Origin: Megalopta genalis
Taxonomy: Eukaryota > Arthropoda > Insecta > Hymenoptera > Halictidae
DNA length: 64,000 nucleotides
NCBI RefSeq assembly: GCF_051020955.1
Contig: NW_027476184.1
Coordinates: forward strand, 1-64,000
Direction of reading: 5' to 3'
Below the pieces are notes generated by a model, which ran no database searches, was not told the origin of the DNA, and was given only the letters and a program-made list of their open reading frames with translations. How positions within the stretch are numbered: position 1 is the stretch's first letter; every line of letters starts with the position of its first letter. This document shows, piece after piece, positions 45,918 to 61,300 of the stretch. The translations under genes and the position numbers were made by a program.

Positions 45918-46485
45918 ACGAAGAACAAACAACAAACAACGAAGAACAAACAACAAACAACGAAGTACAAACAACAAACAACGTAGAACAAACAACAAAC
46001 AACGAAGAACAAACAACAAACAACGAAGAACAAACAACAAACAACGAAGAACAAACAACGAACAACAAACAACCAACAACGAAGAACAAACAACAAACAA
46101 CGAAGAACAAACAACAAACAACGAAGAACAAACAACAAACAACGAAGAACAAACAACAAACAACGAAGAACAAACCACCAACAGCGAAGAACAAACAACA
46201 AACAACGAAGAACAAACAACAAACAACGAAGAACAAACAACAAACAACGAAGAACAAACAACAAACAACGAAGAACAAACAACAAACAACGAAGAACAAA
46301 CAACAAACAACGAAGAACAAACAACAAACAACGAAGAACAAACAACAAACAACGAAGAACAAACAACAAACAACGAAGAACAAACAACAAACAACAAACA
46401 ACGAAGAACAAACAACAAACAACGAAGAACAAACAACAAACAACGAAGAACAAACAACAAACAACGAAGAACAAACAACAAACAA

Positions 46486-46700
46486 CGTAAAACAAACAAC
46501 AAACAACGAAGAACAAGCAACAAACAACAAACAACAAGCAACAAACAACAAACAACAAACAACATACAACAAACAACATACAACAAACAACAAACAACAA
46601 ACAACAAACAACAAAACGAAGAACAAACAACGAAGAACAAGCAACGAGGAACAAACAACGAAGAACAAACAACAAACAAGAAACAACGAAGGACAAACAA
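46486..46700. repeat. Divergent, phase-broken patch in H4
   Basis: The least regular stretch of the window: AACGTAA near 46489, AACAAGC near 46517 and 46538, AACATAC units near 46565 and 46579, a 5-bp unit where AACAA meets AACGAAG near 46613, AACAAGC and an AACGAGG unit near 46640-46647, and AACAAGA/AACGAAG-GAC units to about 46693. All of it is still derived from the heptamer. It marks a junction between unlike segments. Confidence 0.85.
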
Positions 46701-47395
46701 CAAACAACAAACAACGAAGAACAAACAACAAACAACGAAGAACAAACAACAAACAACGAAGAACAAACAACAAACAACAAACAACAAAGAACAAACAACA
46801 AACAACGAAGAACAAACAACAAACAACAAATAACGAAGAACAAACAACAAAGAACGAAGAACAAACAACAAACAACGAAGAACAAACAACAAACAACGAA
46901 GAACAAACAACAAACAACGAAGAACAAACAACAAACAACGAAGAACAAACAACAAACAACGAAGAACAAACAACAAACAACGAAGAACAAACAACAAACA
47001 ACAAACAACGAAGAACAAACAACAAACAACAAACAACCAAGAACAAACAACAAACAACAAACAACGAAGAACAAACAACAAACAACAAACAACGAAGAAC
47101 AAACAACAAACAACGAAGAACAAACAACAAACAACGAAGAACAAACAACAAACAACGAAGAACAAACAACAAACAACGAAGAACAAACAACAAACAACGA
47201 AGAACAAACAACAAACAACGAAGAACAAACAACAAACAACGAAGAACAAACTACAAACAACGAAGAACAAACAAGAAACAACAAACAACGAAGAACAAAC
47301 AACGAAGAACAAACAACGAAGAACAAACAACGAAGAACAAACAACGAAGAACAAACAACGAAGAACAAACAACGAAGAACAAACAACGAAGAACA
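46701..47395. repeat. G-A-A array with AAATAAC and truncated marker block
   Basis: G-A-A trimers with AACAAAG near 46788, AAATAAC (T at 46831), AACAAAG near 46851 and AACCAAG near 47036, then the AAACTAC tag (T at 47252), AAGAAAC and about eight 14-bp G-A units. The marker block is cut after about 145 bp and replaced by pure AACAAAC. AAATAAC-to-AAACTAC spacing is 421 bp here and 400 bp at 17018-17418, a difference of one 21-bp trimer. Confidence 0.9.
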
Positions 47396-49603
47396 AACAA
47401 CAAACAACAAACAACAAACAACAAACAACAAACAACAAACAACAAACAACAAACAACAAACAACAAACAACAAACAACAAACAACAAACAACAAACAACA
47501 AACAACAAACAACAAACAACAAACAACAAACAACAAACAACAAACAACAAACAACAAACAACAAACAACAAACAACAAACAACAAACAACAAACAACAAA
47601 CAACAAACAACAAACAACAAACAACAAACAACAAACAACAAACAACAAACAACAAACAACAAACAACAAACAACAAACAACAAACAACAAACAACAAACA
47701 ACAAACAACAAACAACAAACAACAAACAACAAACAACAAACAACAAACAACAAACAACAAACAACAAACAACAAACAACAAACAACAAACAACAAACAAC
47801 AAACAACAAACAACAAACAACAAACAACAAACAACAAACAACAAACAACAAACAACAAACAACAAACAACAAACAACAAACAACAAACAACAAACAACAA
47901 ACAACAAACAACAAACAACAAACAACAAACAACAAACAACAAACAACAAACAACAAACAACAAACAACAAACAACAAACAACAAACAACAAACAACAAAC
48001 AACAAACAACAAACAACAAACAACAAACAACAAACAACAAACAACAAACAACAAACAACAAACAACAAACAACAAACAACAAACAACAAACAACAAACAA
48101 CAAACAACAAACAACAAACAACAAACAACAAACAACAAACAACAAACAACAAACAACAAACAACAAACAACAAACAACAAACAACAAACAACAAACAACA
48201 AACAACAAACAACAAACAACAAACAACAAACAACAAACAACAAACAACAAACAACAAACAACAAACAACAAACAACAAACAACAAACAACAAACAACAAA
48301 CAACAAACAACAAACAACAAACAACAAACAACAAACAACAAACAACAAACAACAAACAACAAACAACAAACAACAAACAACAAACAACAAACAACAAACA
48401 ACAAACAACAAACAACAAACAACAAACAACAAACAACAAACAACAAACAACAAACAACAAACAACAAACAACAAACAACAAACAACAAACAACAAACAAC
48501 AAACAACAAACAACAAACAACAAACAACAAACAACAAACAACAAACAACAAACAACAAACAACAAACAACAAACAACAAACAACAAACAACAAACAACAA
48601 ACAACAAACAACAAACAACAAACAACAAACAACAAACAACAAACAACAAACAACAAACAACAAACAACAAACAACAAACAACAAACAACAAACAACAAAC
48701 AACAAACAACAAACAACAAACAACAAACAACAAACAACAAACAACAAACAACAAACAACAAACAACAAACAACAAACAACAAACAACAAACAACAAACAA
48801 CAAACAACAAACAACAAACAACAAACAACAAACAACAAACAACAAACAACAAACAACAAACAACAAACAACAAACAACAAACAACAAACAACAAACAACA
48901 AACAACAAACAACAAACAACAAACAACAAACAACAAACAACAAACAACAAACAACAAACAACAAACAACAAACAACAAACAACAAACAACAAACAACAAA
49001 CAACAAACAACAAACAACAAACAACAAACAACAAACAACAAACAACAAACAACAAACAACAAACAACAAACAACAAACAACAAACAACAAACAACAAACA
49101 ACAAACAACAAACAACAAACAACAAACAACAAACAACAAACAACAAACAACAAACAACAAACAACAAACAACAAACAACAAACAACAAACAACAAACAAC
49201 AAACAACAAACAACAAACAACAAACAACAAACAACAAACAACAAACAACAAACAACAAACAACAAACAACAAACAACAAACAACAAACAACAAACAACAA
49301 ACAACAAACAACAAACAACAAACAACAAACAACAAACAACAAACAACAAACAACAAACAACAAACAACAAACAACAAACAACAAACAACAAACAACAAAC
49401 AACAAACAACAAACAACAAACAACAAACAACAAACAACAAACAACAAACAACAAACAACAAACAACAAACAACAAACAACAAACAACAAACAACAAACAA
49501 CAAACAACAAACAACAAACAACAAACAACAAACAACAAACAACAAACAACAAACAACAAACAACAAACAACAAACAACAAACAACAAACAACAAACAACA
49601 AAC
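47396..49603. repeat. Pure AACAAAC array, 2.2 kb
   Basis: About 315 AACAAAC units with no variant that I could see. It begins inside what should be a marker block, so it either replaced the rest of that block or was brought next to it by unequal exchange. Confidence 0.96.
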
Positions 49604-50640
49604 AACGAAGAACAAACAACAAACAACAAACAACAAACAACAAACAACGAAGAACAAACAACAAACAACGAAGAACAAACAACGAAGAACAAACAACAAA
49701 CAACAAACAACAAACAACAAACAACGAAGAACAAACAACAAACAACGAAGAACAAACAACAAACAACAAACAACAAACAACAAACAACAAACAACAAACA
49801 ACAAACAACAAACAACAAACAACAAACAACAAACAACAAACAACAAACAACAAACAACAAACAACAAACAACAAACAACAAACAACAAACAACAAACAAC
49901 AAACAACAAACAACAAACAACAAACAACAAACAACAAACAACAAACAAAAAACAACAAACAACAAACAACAAACAACAAACAACAAACAACAAACAACAA
50001 ACAACAAACAACAAACAACAAACAACAAACAACAAACAACAAACAACAAACAACAAACAACAAACAACAAACAACAAACAACAAACAACAAACAACAAAC
50101 AACAAACAACAAACAACAAACAACAAACAACGAACAACAAACAACGAACAACGAACAACGAACAACGAACAACAAACAACGAACAACAAACAACAAACAA
50201 CGAACAACGAACAACGAACAACGAACAACGAACAACGAACAACGAACAACGAACAACGAACAACGAACAACAAACAACAAACAACAAACAACAAACAACA
50301 AACAACAAACAACAAACAACAAACAACAAACAACAAACAACAAACAACAAACAACATACAACGAAGAACAAACAACAAACAACGAAGAACAAACAACAAA
50401 CAACGAAGAACAAACAACAAACAACGAAGAACAAACAACAAACAACGAAGAACAAACAACAAACAACGAAGAACAAACAACAAACAACGAAGAACAAACA
50501 ACAAACAACAAACAACGAAGAACGAACAACGAACAACGAACAACGAACAACGAACAACGAACAACGAACAACGAACAACGAACAACGAACAACGAACAAC
50601 GAACAACGAACAACGAACAACGAACAACGAACAACGAACA
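49604..50640. repeat. Sparse G units, A array, E clusters, AACATAC tag, G-A-A and E array (H4)
   Basis: Isolated G units at about 49604-49755 (H5 has a similar, smaller group near 54728-54800), A array with one AAAAAAC near 49947, E clusters at about 50130-50270, AACATAC (T at 50357), seven G-A-A trimers to about 50510 and an AACGAAC array to about 50640. From here H4 follows the regular HOR order. Confidence 0.92.
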
Positions 50641-52242
50641 ACAAACAACCAACAACAAACAACAAACAACGAACAACGAACAACAAACAACCAACAACGA
50701 ACAACAAACAACGAACAACGAACAACAAACAACGAACAACAAACAACAAACAACAAACAACGAACAACAAACAACAAACAACGAACAACAAACAACAAAC
50801 AACAAACAACAAACAACAAACAACAAACAACAAACAACAAACAACAAACAACAAACAACAAACAACAAACAACAAACAACAAACAACAAACAACAAACAA
50901 CAAACAACAAACAACAAACAACAAACAACAAACAACAAACAACAAACAACAAACAACAAACAACAAACAACAAACAACAAACAACAAACAACAAACAACA
51001 AACAACAAACAACAAACAACAAACAACAAACAACAAACAACAAACAACAAACAACAAACAACAAACAACAAACAACAAACAACAAACAACAAACAACAAA
51101 CAACAAACAACAAACAACAAACAACAAACAACAAACAACAAACAACAAACAACAAACAACAAACAACAAACAACAAACAACAAACAACAAACAACAAACA
51201 ACAAACAACAAACAACAAACAACAAACAACAAACAACAAACAACAAACAACAAACAACAAACAACAAACAACAAACAACAAACAACAAACAACAAACAAC
51301 AAACAACAAACAACAAACAACAAACAACAAACAACAAACAACAAACAACAAACAACAAACAACAAACAACAAACAACAAACAACAAACAACAAACAACAA
51401 ACAACAAACAACAAACAACAAACAACAAACAACAAACAACAAACAACAAACAACAAACAACAAACAACAAACAACAAACAACAAACAACAAACAACAAAC
51501 AACAAACAACAAACAACAAACAACAAACAACAAACAACGAAGAACAAACAACAAACAACGAAGAACAAACAACAAACAACGAAGTACAAACAACAAACAA
51601 CGTAGAACAAACAACAAACAACGAAGAACAAACAACAAACAACGAAGAACAAACAACGAACAACGAAGAACAAACAACGAACAACAAACAACCAACAACG
51701 AAGAACAAACAACAAACAACGAAGAACAAACAACAAACAACGAAGAACAAACAACAAACAACGAAGAACAAACAACAAACAACGAAGAACAAACCACCAA
51801 CAGCGAAGAACAAACAACAAACAACGAAGAACAAACAACAAACAACGAAGAACAAACAACAAACAACGAAGAACAAACAACAAACAACGAAGAACAAACC
51901 ACCAACAGCGAAGAACAAACAACAAACAACGAAGAACAAACAACAAACAACGAAGAACAAACAACAAACAACGAAGAACAAACAACAAACAACGAAGAAC
52001 AAACAACAAACAACGAAGAACAAACAACAAACAACGAAGAACAAACAACAAACAACGAAGAACAAACAACAAACAACGAAGAACAAACAACAAACAACAA
52101 ACAACGAAGAACAAACAACAAACAACGAAGAACAAACAACAAACAACGAAGAACAAACAACAAACAACGAAGAACAAACAACAAACAACGAAGAACAAAC
52201 AACAAACAACGAAGAACAAACAACAAACAACGAAGAACAAAC
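50641..52242. repeat. AACCAAC pair, E/A mix, A array and tagged G-A-A block (H4)
   Basis: AACCAAC near 50648 and 50692, E/A mix to about 50790, pure AACAAAC to about 51537, then G-A-A with GTAC near 51584, AACGTAG near 51603, AACCAAC near 51690 and CACCAAC-AGCGAAG at 51795-51808 and 51900-51913. Confidence 0.93.
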
Positions 52243-53299
52243 TACAAACAACGAAGAACAAACAAGAAACAACAAACAACGAAGAACAAACAACGAAGAA
52301 CAAACAACGAAGAACAAACAACGAAGAACAAACAACGAAGAACAAACAACGAAGAACAAACAACGAAGAACAAACAACGAAGAACAAACAACGAAGAACA
52401 AACAACGAAGAACAAACAACGAAGAAAAAACAACGAAGAACAAACAACGAAGAACAAACAACGATGAACAAACAACGAAGAACAAACAACAAACAACAAA
52501 CAACGAGGAACAAACAACAAACAACGAAGAACAAACAACAAACAACGAAGAACAAAGAACAAACAACGAAGAACAAACAACAAACAACGAAGAACAAACA
52601 ACAAACAACGAAGAACAAACAACAAACAACGAAGAACAAACAACAAACAACGAAGAACAAACAACAAACAACGAAGAACAAACAACAAACAACGATGAAC
52701 AAACAACAAACAACGAAGAACAAACAACAAACAACGAAGAACAAACAACAAACAACGAAGAACAAACAACAAACAACGAAGAACAAACAACAAACAACGA
52801 AGAACAAACAAGAAACAACAAACAACGAAGAACAAACAACGAAGAACAAACAACGAAGAACAAACAACGAAGAACAAACAACGAAGAACAAACAACGAAG
52901 AACAAACAACGAAGAACAAACAACGAAGAACAAGCAACGAAGAACAAACAACGAAGAACAAACAACGAAGAACAAACAACGAAGAACAAACAACGAAGAA
53001 CAAACAACGAAGAACAAACAACGAAGAACAAACAACAAACAACAAACAACGAAGAACAAACAACAAACAACAAACAACGAAGAACAAACAACGAAGAACA
53101 AACAACAAACAACAAACAACGAAGAACAAACAACAAACAACAAACAACGAAGAACAAACAACAAACAACAAAAAACGAAGAACAAACAACAAACAACAAA
53201 CAACGGAGAACAAACAACAAACAACGAAGAACAAACAACAAACAACGAAGAACAAACAACAAACAACGAAGAACAAACAACAAACAACGAAGAACAAAC
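52243..53299. repeat. Marker block closing H4
   Basis: 1057 bp. Ordered tags: AAACTAC, AAGAAAC, AAAAAAC near 52427, AACGATG near 52464, a private AACGAGG near 52505, AACAAAG near 52555, AACGATG near 52695, AAGAAAC near 52812, AACAAGC near 52930, AACAAAA near 53169 and AACGGAG (GG at 53205-53206). Confidence 0.93.
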
Positions 53300-56200
53300 T
53301 ACAAACAACGAAGAACAAACAACAAACAACGAAGAACAAACAACAAACAACGATGAACAAACAACAAACAACGAAGAACAAACAACAAACAACGAAGAAC
53401 AAACAACAAACAACGAAGAACAAACAACAAACAACGAAGAACAAACAACAAACAACAAACAACGAACAACAAACACAAACAACGAAGAACAAACAACAAA
53501 CAACGAAGAACAAACAACAAACAACGAAGAACAAACAACAAACAACGAAGAACAAACAACAAACAACGAAGAACAAACAACAAACAACGAAGAACAAACA
53601 ACAAACAACGAAGAACAAACAACAAACAACGAAGAACAAACAACAAACAACGAAGAACAAACAACAAACAACGAAGAACAAACAACAAACAACGAAGAAC
53701 AAACAACAAACAACGAAGAACAAACAACAAACAACGAAGAACAAACAACAAACAACGAAGAACAAACAACAAACAACGAAGAACAAACAACAAACAACAA
53801 ACAACAAACAACGAACAACAAACAACAAACAACGAACAACAAACAACAAACAACGAACAACGAACAACAAACAACAAACAACAAACAACAAACAACAAAC
53901 AACAAACAACAAACAACAAACAACAAACAACAAACAACAAACAACAAACAACAAACAACAAACAACAAACAACAAACAACAAACAACAAACAACAAACAA
54001 CAAACAACAAACAACAAACAACAAACAACAAACAACAAACAACAAACAACAAACAACAAACAACAAACAACAAACAACAAACAACAAACAACAAACAACA
54101 AACAACAAACAACAAACAACAAACAACAAACAACAAACAACAAACAACAAACAACAAACAACAAACAACAAACAACAAACAACAAACAACAAACAACAAA
54201 CAACAAACAACAAACAACAAACAACAAACAACAAACAACAAACAACAAACAACAAACAACAAACAACAAACAACAAACAACAAACAACAAACAACAAACA
54301 ACAAACAACAAACAACAAACAACAAACAACAAACAACAAACAACAAACAACAAACAACAAACAACAAACAACAAACAACAAACAACAAACAACAAACAAC
54401 AAACAACAAACAACAAACAACAAACAACAAACAACAAACAACAAACAACAAACAACAAACAACAAACAACAAACAACAAACAACAAACAACAAACAACAA
54501 ACAACAAACAACAAACAACAAACAACAAACAACAAACAACAAACAACAAACAACAAACAACAAACAACAAACAACAAACAACAAACAACAAACAACAAAC
54601 AACAAACAACAAACAACAAACAACAAACAACAAACAACAAACAACAAACAACAAACAACAAACAACAAACAACAAACAACAAACAACAAACAACAAACAA
54701 CAAACAACAAACAACAAACAACAAACAACGAAGAACAAACAACAAACAACAAACAACAAACAACAAACAACGAAGAACAAACAACAAACAACGAAGAACA
54801 AACAACAAACAACAAACAACAAACAACAAACAACAAACAACAAACAACAAACAACAAACAACAAACAACAAACAACAAACAACAAACAACAAACAACAAA
54901 CAACAAACAACAAACAACAAACAACAAACAACAAACAACAAACAACAAACAACAAACAACAAACAACAAACAACAAACAACAAACAACAAACAACAAACA
55001 ACAAACAACAAACAACAAACAACAAACAACAAACAACAAACAACAAACAACAAACAACAAACAACAAACAACAAACAACAAACAACAAACAACAAACAAC
55101 AAACAACAAACAACAAACAACAAACAACAAACAACAAACAACAAACAACAAACAACAAACAACAAACAACAAACAACAAACAACAAACAACAAACAACAA
55201 ACAACGAACAACAAACAACGAACAACGAACAACGAACAACGAACAACAAACAACGAACAACAAACAACAAACAACGAACAACGAACAACGAACAACGAAC
55301 AACGAACAACGAACAACGAACAACGAACAACGAACAACGAACAACAAACAACAAACAACAAACAACAAACAACAAACAACAAACAACAAACAACAAACAA
55401 CAAACAACAAACAACAAACAACATACAACGAAGAACAAACAACAAACAACGAAGAACAAACAACAAACAACGAAGAACAAACAACAAACAACGAAGAACA
55501 AACAACAAACAACGAAGAACAAACAACAAACAACGAAGAACAAACAACAAACAACGAAGAACAAACAACAAACAACAAACAACGAAGAACGAACAACGAA
55601 CAACGAACAACGAACAACGAACAACGAACAACGAACAACGAACAACGAACAACGAACAACGAACAACGAACAACGAACAACGAACAACGAACAACGAACA
55701 ACGAACAACAAACAACCAACAACAAACAACAAACAACGAACAACGAACAACAAACAACCAACAACGAACAACAAACAACGAACAACGAACAACAAACAAC
55801 GAACAACAAACAACAAACAACAAACAACAAACAACGAACAACAAACAACAAACAACAAACAACAAACAACAAACAACAAACAACAAACAACAAACAACAA
55901 ACAACAAACAACAAACAACAAACAACAAACAACAAACAACAAACAACAAACAACAAACAACAAACAACAAACAACAAACAACAAACAACAAACAACAAAC
56001 AACAAACAACAAACAACAAACAACAAACAACAAACAACAAACAACAAACAACAAACAACAAACAACAAACAACAAACAACAAACAACAAACAACAAACAA
56101 CAAACAACAAACAACAAACAACAAACAACAAACAACAAACAACAAACAACAAACAACAAACAACAAACAACAAACAACAAACAACAAACAACAAACAACA

Positions 56201-58394
56201 AACAACAAACAACAAACAACAAACAACAAACAACAAACAACAAACAACAAACAACAAACAACAAACAACAAACAACAAACAACAAACAACAAACAACAAA
56301 CAACAAACAACAAACAACAAACAACAAACAACAAACAACAAACAACAAACAACAAACAACAAACAACAAACAACAAACAACAAACAACAAACAACAAACA
56401 ACAAACAACAAACAACAAACAACAAACAACAAACAACAAACAACAAACAACAAACAACAAACAACAAACAACAAACAACAAACAACAAACAACAAACAAC
56501 AAACAACAAACAACAAACAACAAACAACAAACAACAAACAACAAACAACAAACAACAAACAACAAACAACAAACAACAAACAACAAACAACAAACAACAA
56601 ACAACAAACAACAAACAACGAAGAACAAACAACAAACAACGAAGAACAAACAACAAACAACGAAGTACAAACAACAAACAACGTAGAACAAACAACAAAC
56701 AACGAAGAACAAACAACAAACAACGAAGAACAAACAACGAACAACGAAGAACAAACAACGAACAACAAACAACCAACAACGAAGAACAAACAACAAACAA
56801 CGAAGAACAAACAACAAACAACGAAGAACAAACAACAAACAACGAAGAACAAACAACAAACAACGAAGAACAAACCACCAACAGCGAAGAACAAACAACA
56901 AACAACGAAGAACAAACAACAAACAACGAAGAACAAACAACAAACAACGAAGAACAAACAACAAACAACGAAGAACAAACCACCAACAGCGAAGAACAAA
57001 CAACAAACAACGAAGAACAAACAACAAACAACGAAGAACAAACAACAAACAACGAAGAACAAACAACAAACAACGAAGAACAAACAACAAACAACGAAGA
57101 ACAAACAACAAACAACGAAGAACAAACAACAAACAACGAAGAACAAACAACAAACAACGAAGAACAAACAACAAACAACAAACAACGAAGAACAAACAAC
57201 AAACAACGAAGAACAAACAACAAACAACGAAGAACAAACAACAAACAACGAAGAACAAACAACAAACAACGAAGAACAAACAACAAACAACGAAGAACAA
57301 ACAACAAACAACGAAGAACAAACTACAAACAACGAAGAACAAACAAGAAACAACAAACAACGAAGAACAAACAACGAAGAACAAACAACGAAGAACAAAC
57401 AACGAAGAACAAACAACGAAGAACAAACAACGAAGAACAAACAACGAAGAACAAACAACGAAGAACAAACAACGAAGAACAAACAACGAAGAACAAACAA
57501 CGAAGAACAAACAACGAAGAAAAAACAACGAAGAACAAACAACGAAGAACAAACAACGATGAACAAACAACGAAGAACAAACAACAAACAACAAACAACG
57601 AAGAACAAACAACAAACAACGAAGAACAAACAACAAACAACGAAGAACAAAGAACAAACAACGAAGAACAAACAACAAACAACGAAGAACAAACAACAAA
57701 CAACGAAGAACAAACAACAAACAACGAAGAACAAACAACAAACAACGAAGAACAAACAACAAACAACGAAGAACAAACAACAAACAACGATGAACAAACA
57801 ACAAACAACGAAGAACAAACAACAAACAACGAAGAACAAACAACAAACAACGAAGAACAAACAACAAACAACGAAGAACAAACAACAAACAACGAAGAAC
57901 AAACAAGAAACAACAAACAACGAAGAACAAACAACGAAGAACAAACAACGAAGAACAAACAACGAAGAACAAACAACGAAGAACAAACAACGAAGAACAA
58001 ACAACGAAGAACAAACAACGAAGAACAAGCAACGAAGAACAAACAACGAAGAACAAACAACGAAGAACAAACAACGAAGAACAAACAACGAAGAACAAAC
58101 AACGAAGAACAAACAACGAAGAACAAACAACAAACAACAAACAACGAAGAACAAACAACAAACAACAAACAACGAAGAACAAACAACGAAGAACAAACAA
58201 CAAACAACAAACAACGAAGAACAAACAACAAACAACAAACAACGAAGAACAAACAACAAACAACAAAAAACGAAGAACAAACAACAAACAACAAACAACG
58301 GAGAACAAACAACAAACAACGAAGAACAAACAACAAACAACGAAGAACAAACAACAAACAACGAAGAACAAACAACAAACAACGAAGAACAAAC
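53300..58394. repeat. HOR copy H5, 5095 bp, a regular example
   Basis: 6-bp unit at 53475-53480, G-A-A to about 53790, E/A to 53870, A array to about 54725, three G units at about 54728-54800, A array to about 55200, E clusters to about 55345, AACATAC (T at 55424), seven G-A-A trimers, E array about 55585-55705, AACCAAC near 55711 and 55757 and A array about 55845-56615. Then GTAC near 56664, AACGTAG near 56684, CACCAAC-AGCGAAG at 56876 and 56981, and a marker block at 57324-58394 (1071 bp). AACGGAG is at 58300-58301. Confidence 0.94.
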
Positions 58395-61300
58395 TACAAA
58401 CAACGAAGAACAAACAACAAACAACGAAGAACAAACAACAAACAACGATGAACAAACAACAAACAACGAAGAACAAACAACAAACAACGAAGAACAAACA
58501 ACAAACAACGAAGAACAAACAACAAACAACGAAGAACAAACAACAAACAACAAACAACGAACAACAAACACAAACAACGAAGAACAAACAACAAACAACG
58601 AAGAACAAACAACAAACAACGAAGAACAAACAACAAACAACGAAGAACAAACAACAAACAACGAAGAACAAACAACAAACAACGAAGAACAAACAACAAA
58701 CAACGAAGAACAAACAACAAACAACGAAGAACAAACAACAAACAACGAAGAACAAACAACAAACAACGAAGAACAAACAACAAACAACGAAGAACAAACA
58801 ACAAACAACGAAGAACAAACAACAAACAACGAAGAACAAACAACAAACAACGAAGAACAAACAACAAACAACGAAGAACAAACAACAAACAACAAACAAC
58901 AAACAACGAACAACAAACAACAAACAACGAACAACAAACAACAAACAACGAACAACGAACAACAAACAACAAACAACAAACAACAAACAACCAACAACAA
59001 ATAACAAACAACAAACAACAAACAACAAACAACAAACAACAAACAACAAACAACAAACAACAAACAACAAACAACAAACAACAAACAACAAACAACAAAC
59101 AACAAACAACAAACAACAAACAACAAACAACAAACAACAAACAACAAACAACAAACAACAAACAACAAACAACAAACAACAAACAACAAACAACAAACAA
59201 CAAACAACAAACAACAAACAACAAACAACAAACAACAAACAACAAACAACAAACAACAAACAACAAACAACAAACAACAAACAACAAACAACAAACAACA
59301 AACAACAAACAACAAACAACAAACAACAAACAACAAACAACAAAGAACAAACAACAAACAACAAAGAACAAACAACAAACAACAAACAACAAACAACAAA
59401 CAACAAACAACAAACAACAAACAACAAACAACAAACAACAAACAACAAAGAACAAACAACAAACAACAAACAACAAACAACAAACAACAAACAACAAACA
59501 ACAAACAACAAACAACAAACAACAAACAACAAACAACAAACAACAAACAACAAACAACAAACAACAAATAACAAACAACAAACAACAAACAACAAACAAC
59601 AAACAACGAAGAACAAACAACAAACAACGAAGAACAAACAACAAACAACGAAGTACAAACAACAAACAACGTAGAACAAACAACAAACAACGAAGAACAA
59701 ACAACAAACAACGAAGAACAAACAACAAACAACGAAGAACAAACAACGAACAACAAACAACCAACAACGAAGAACAAACAACAAACAACGAAGAACAAAC
59801 AACAAACAACGAAGAACAAACAACAAACAACGAAGAACAAACAACAAACAACGAAGAACAAACCACCAACAGCGAAGAACAAACAACAAACAACGAAGAA
59901 CAAACAACAAACAACGAAGAACAAACAACAAACAACAAACAACAAACAACAAACAACAAACAACAAACAACAAACAACAAACAACAAACAACAAACAACA
60001 AACAACAAACAACAAACAACAAACAACAAACAACAAACAACAAACAACAAACAACAAACAACAAACAACAAACAACAAACAACAAACAACAAACAACAAA
60101 CAACAAACAACAAACAACAAACAACAAACAACAAACAACAAACAACAAACAACAAACAACAAACAACAAACAACAAACAACAAACAACAAACAACAAACA
60201 ACGAACAACAAACAACGAACAACGAACAACGAACAACGAACAACGAACAACAAACAACGAACAACAAACAACAAACAACGAACAACGAACAACGAACAAC
60301 GAACAACGAACAACGAACAACGAACAACGAACAACGAACAACGAACAACGAACAACAAACAACAAACAACAAACAACAAACAACAAACAACAAACAACAA
60401 ACAACAAACAACAAACAACAAACAACAAACAACAAACAACATACAACGAAGAACAAACAACAAACAACGAAGAACAAACAACAAACAACGAAGAACAAAC
60501 AACAAACAACGAAGAACAAACAACAAACAACGAAGAACAAACAACAAACAACGAAGAACAAACAACAAACAACGAAGAACAAACAACAAACAACAAACAA
60601 CGAAGAACGAACAACGAACAACGAACAACGAACAACGAACAACGAACAACGAACAACGAACAACGAACAACGAACAACGAACAACGAACAACGAACAACG
60701 AACAACGAACAACGAACAACAAACAACCAACAACAAACAACAAACAACGAACAACGAACAACAAACAACCAACAACGAACAACAAACAACGAACAACGAA
60801 CAACAAACAACGAACAACAAACAACAAACAACAAACAACGAACAACAAACAACAAACAACGAACAACAAACAACAAACAACAAACAACAAACAACAAACA
60901 ACAAACAACAAACAACAAACAACAAACAACAAACAACAAACAACAAACAACAAACAACAAACAACAAACAACAAACAACAAACAACAAACAACAAACAAC
61001 AAACAACAAACAACAAACAACAAACAACAAACAACAAACAACAAACAACAAACAACAAACAACAAACAACAAACAACAAACAACAAACAACAAACAACAA
61101 ACAACAAACAACAAACAACAAACAACAAACAACAAACAACAAACAACAAACAACAAACAACAAACAACAAACAACAAACAACAAACAACAAACAACAAAC
61201 AACAAACAACAAACAACAAACAACAAACAACAAACAACAAACAACAAACAACAAACAACAAACAACAAACAACAAACAACAAACAACAAACAACAAACAA

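Larger units (their letters stand above)
44700..53299. repeat. HOR copy H4, 8600 bp, rearranged
   Basis: It begins normally (6-bp unit at 44854-44859). At about 45918, after a short A array, it jumps to the tagged G-A-A block with a single CACCAAC-AGCGAAG at 46176. It then passes a divergent patch (46486-46700), a segment resembling 17.0-17.6 kb, and a 2.2-kb A array, before resuming the regular order from the E cluster at about 50130 to the marker block at 52243-53299. Its length is 4 modulo 7, explained by the 6-bp unit plus one 5-bp unit near 46613. It reads as two or more HOR fragments fused. Confidence 0.88.
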
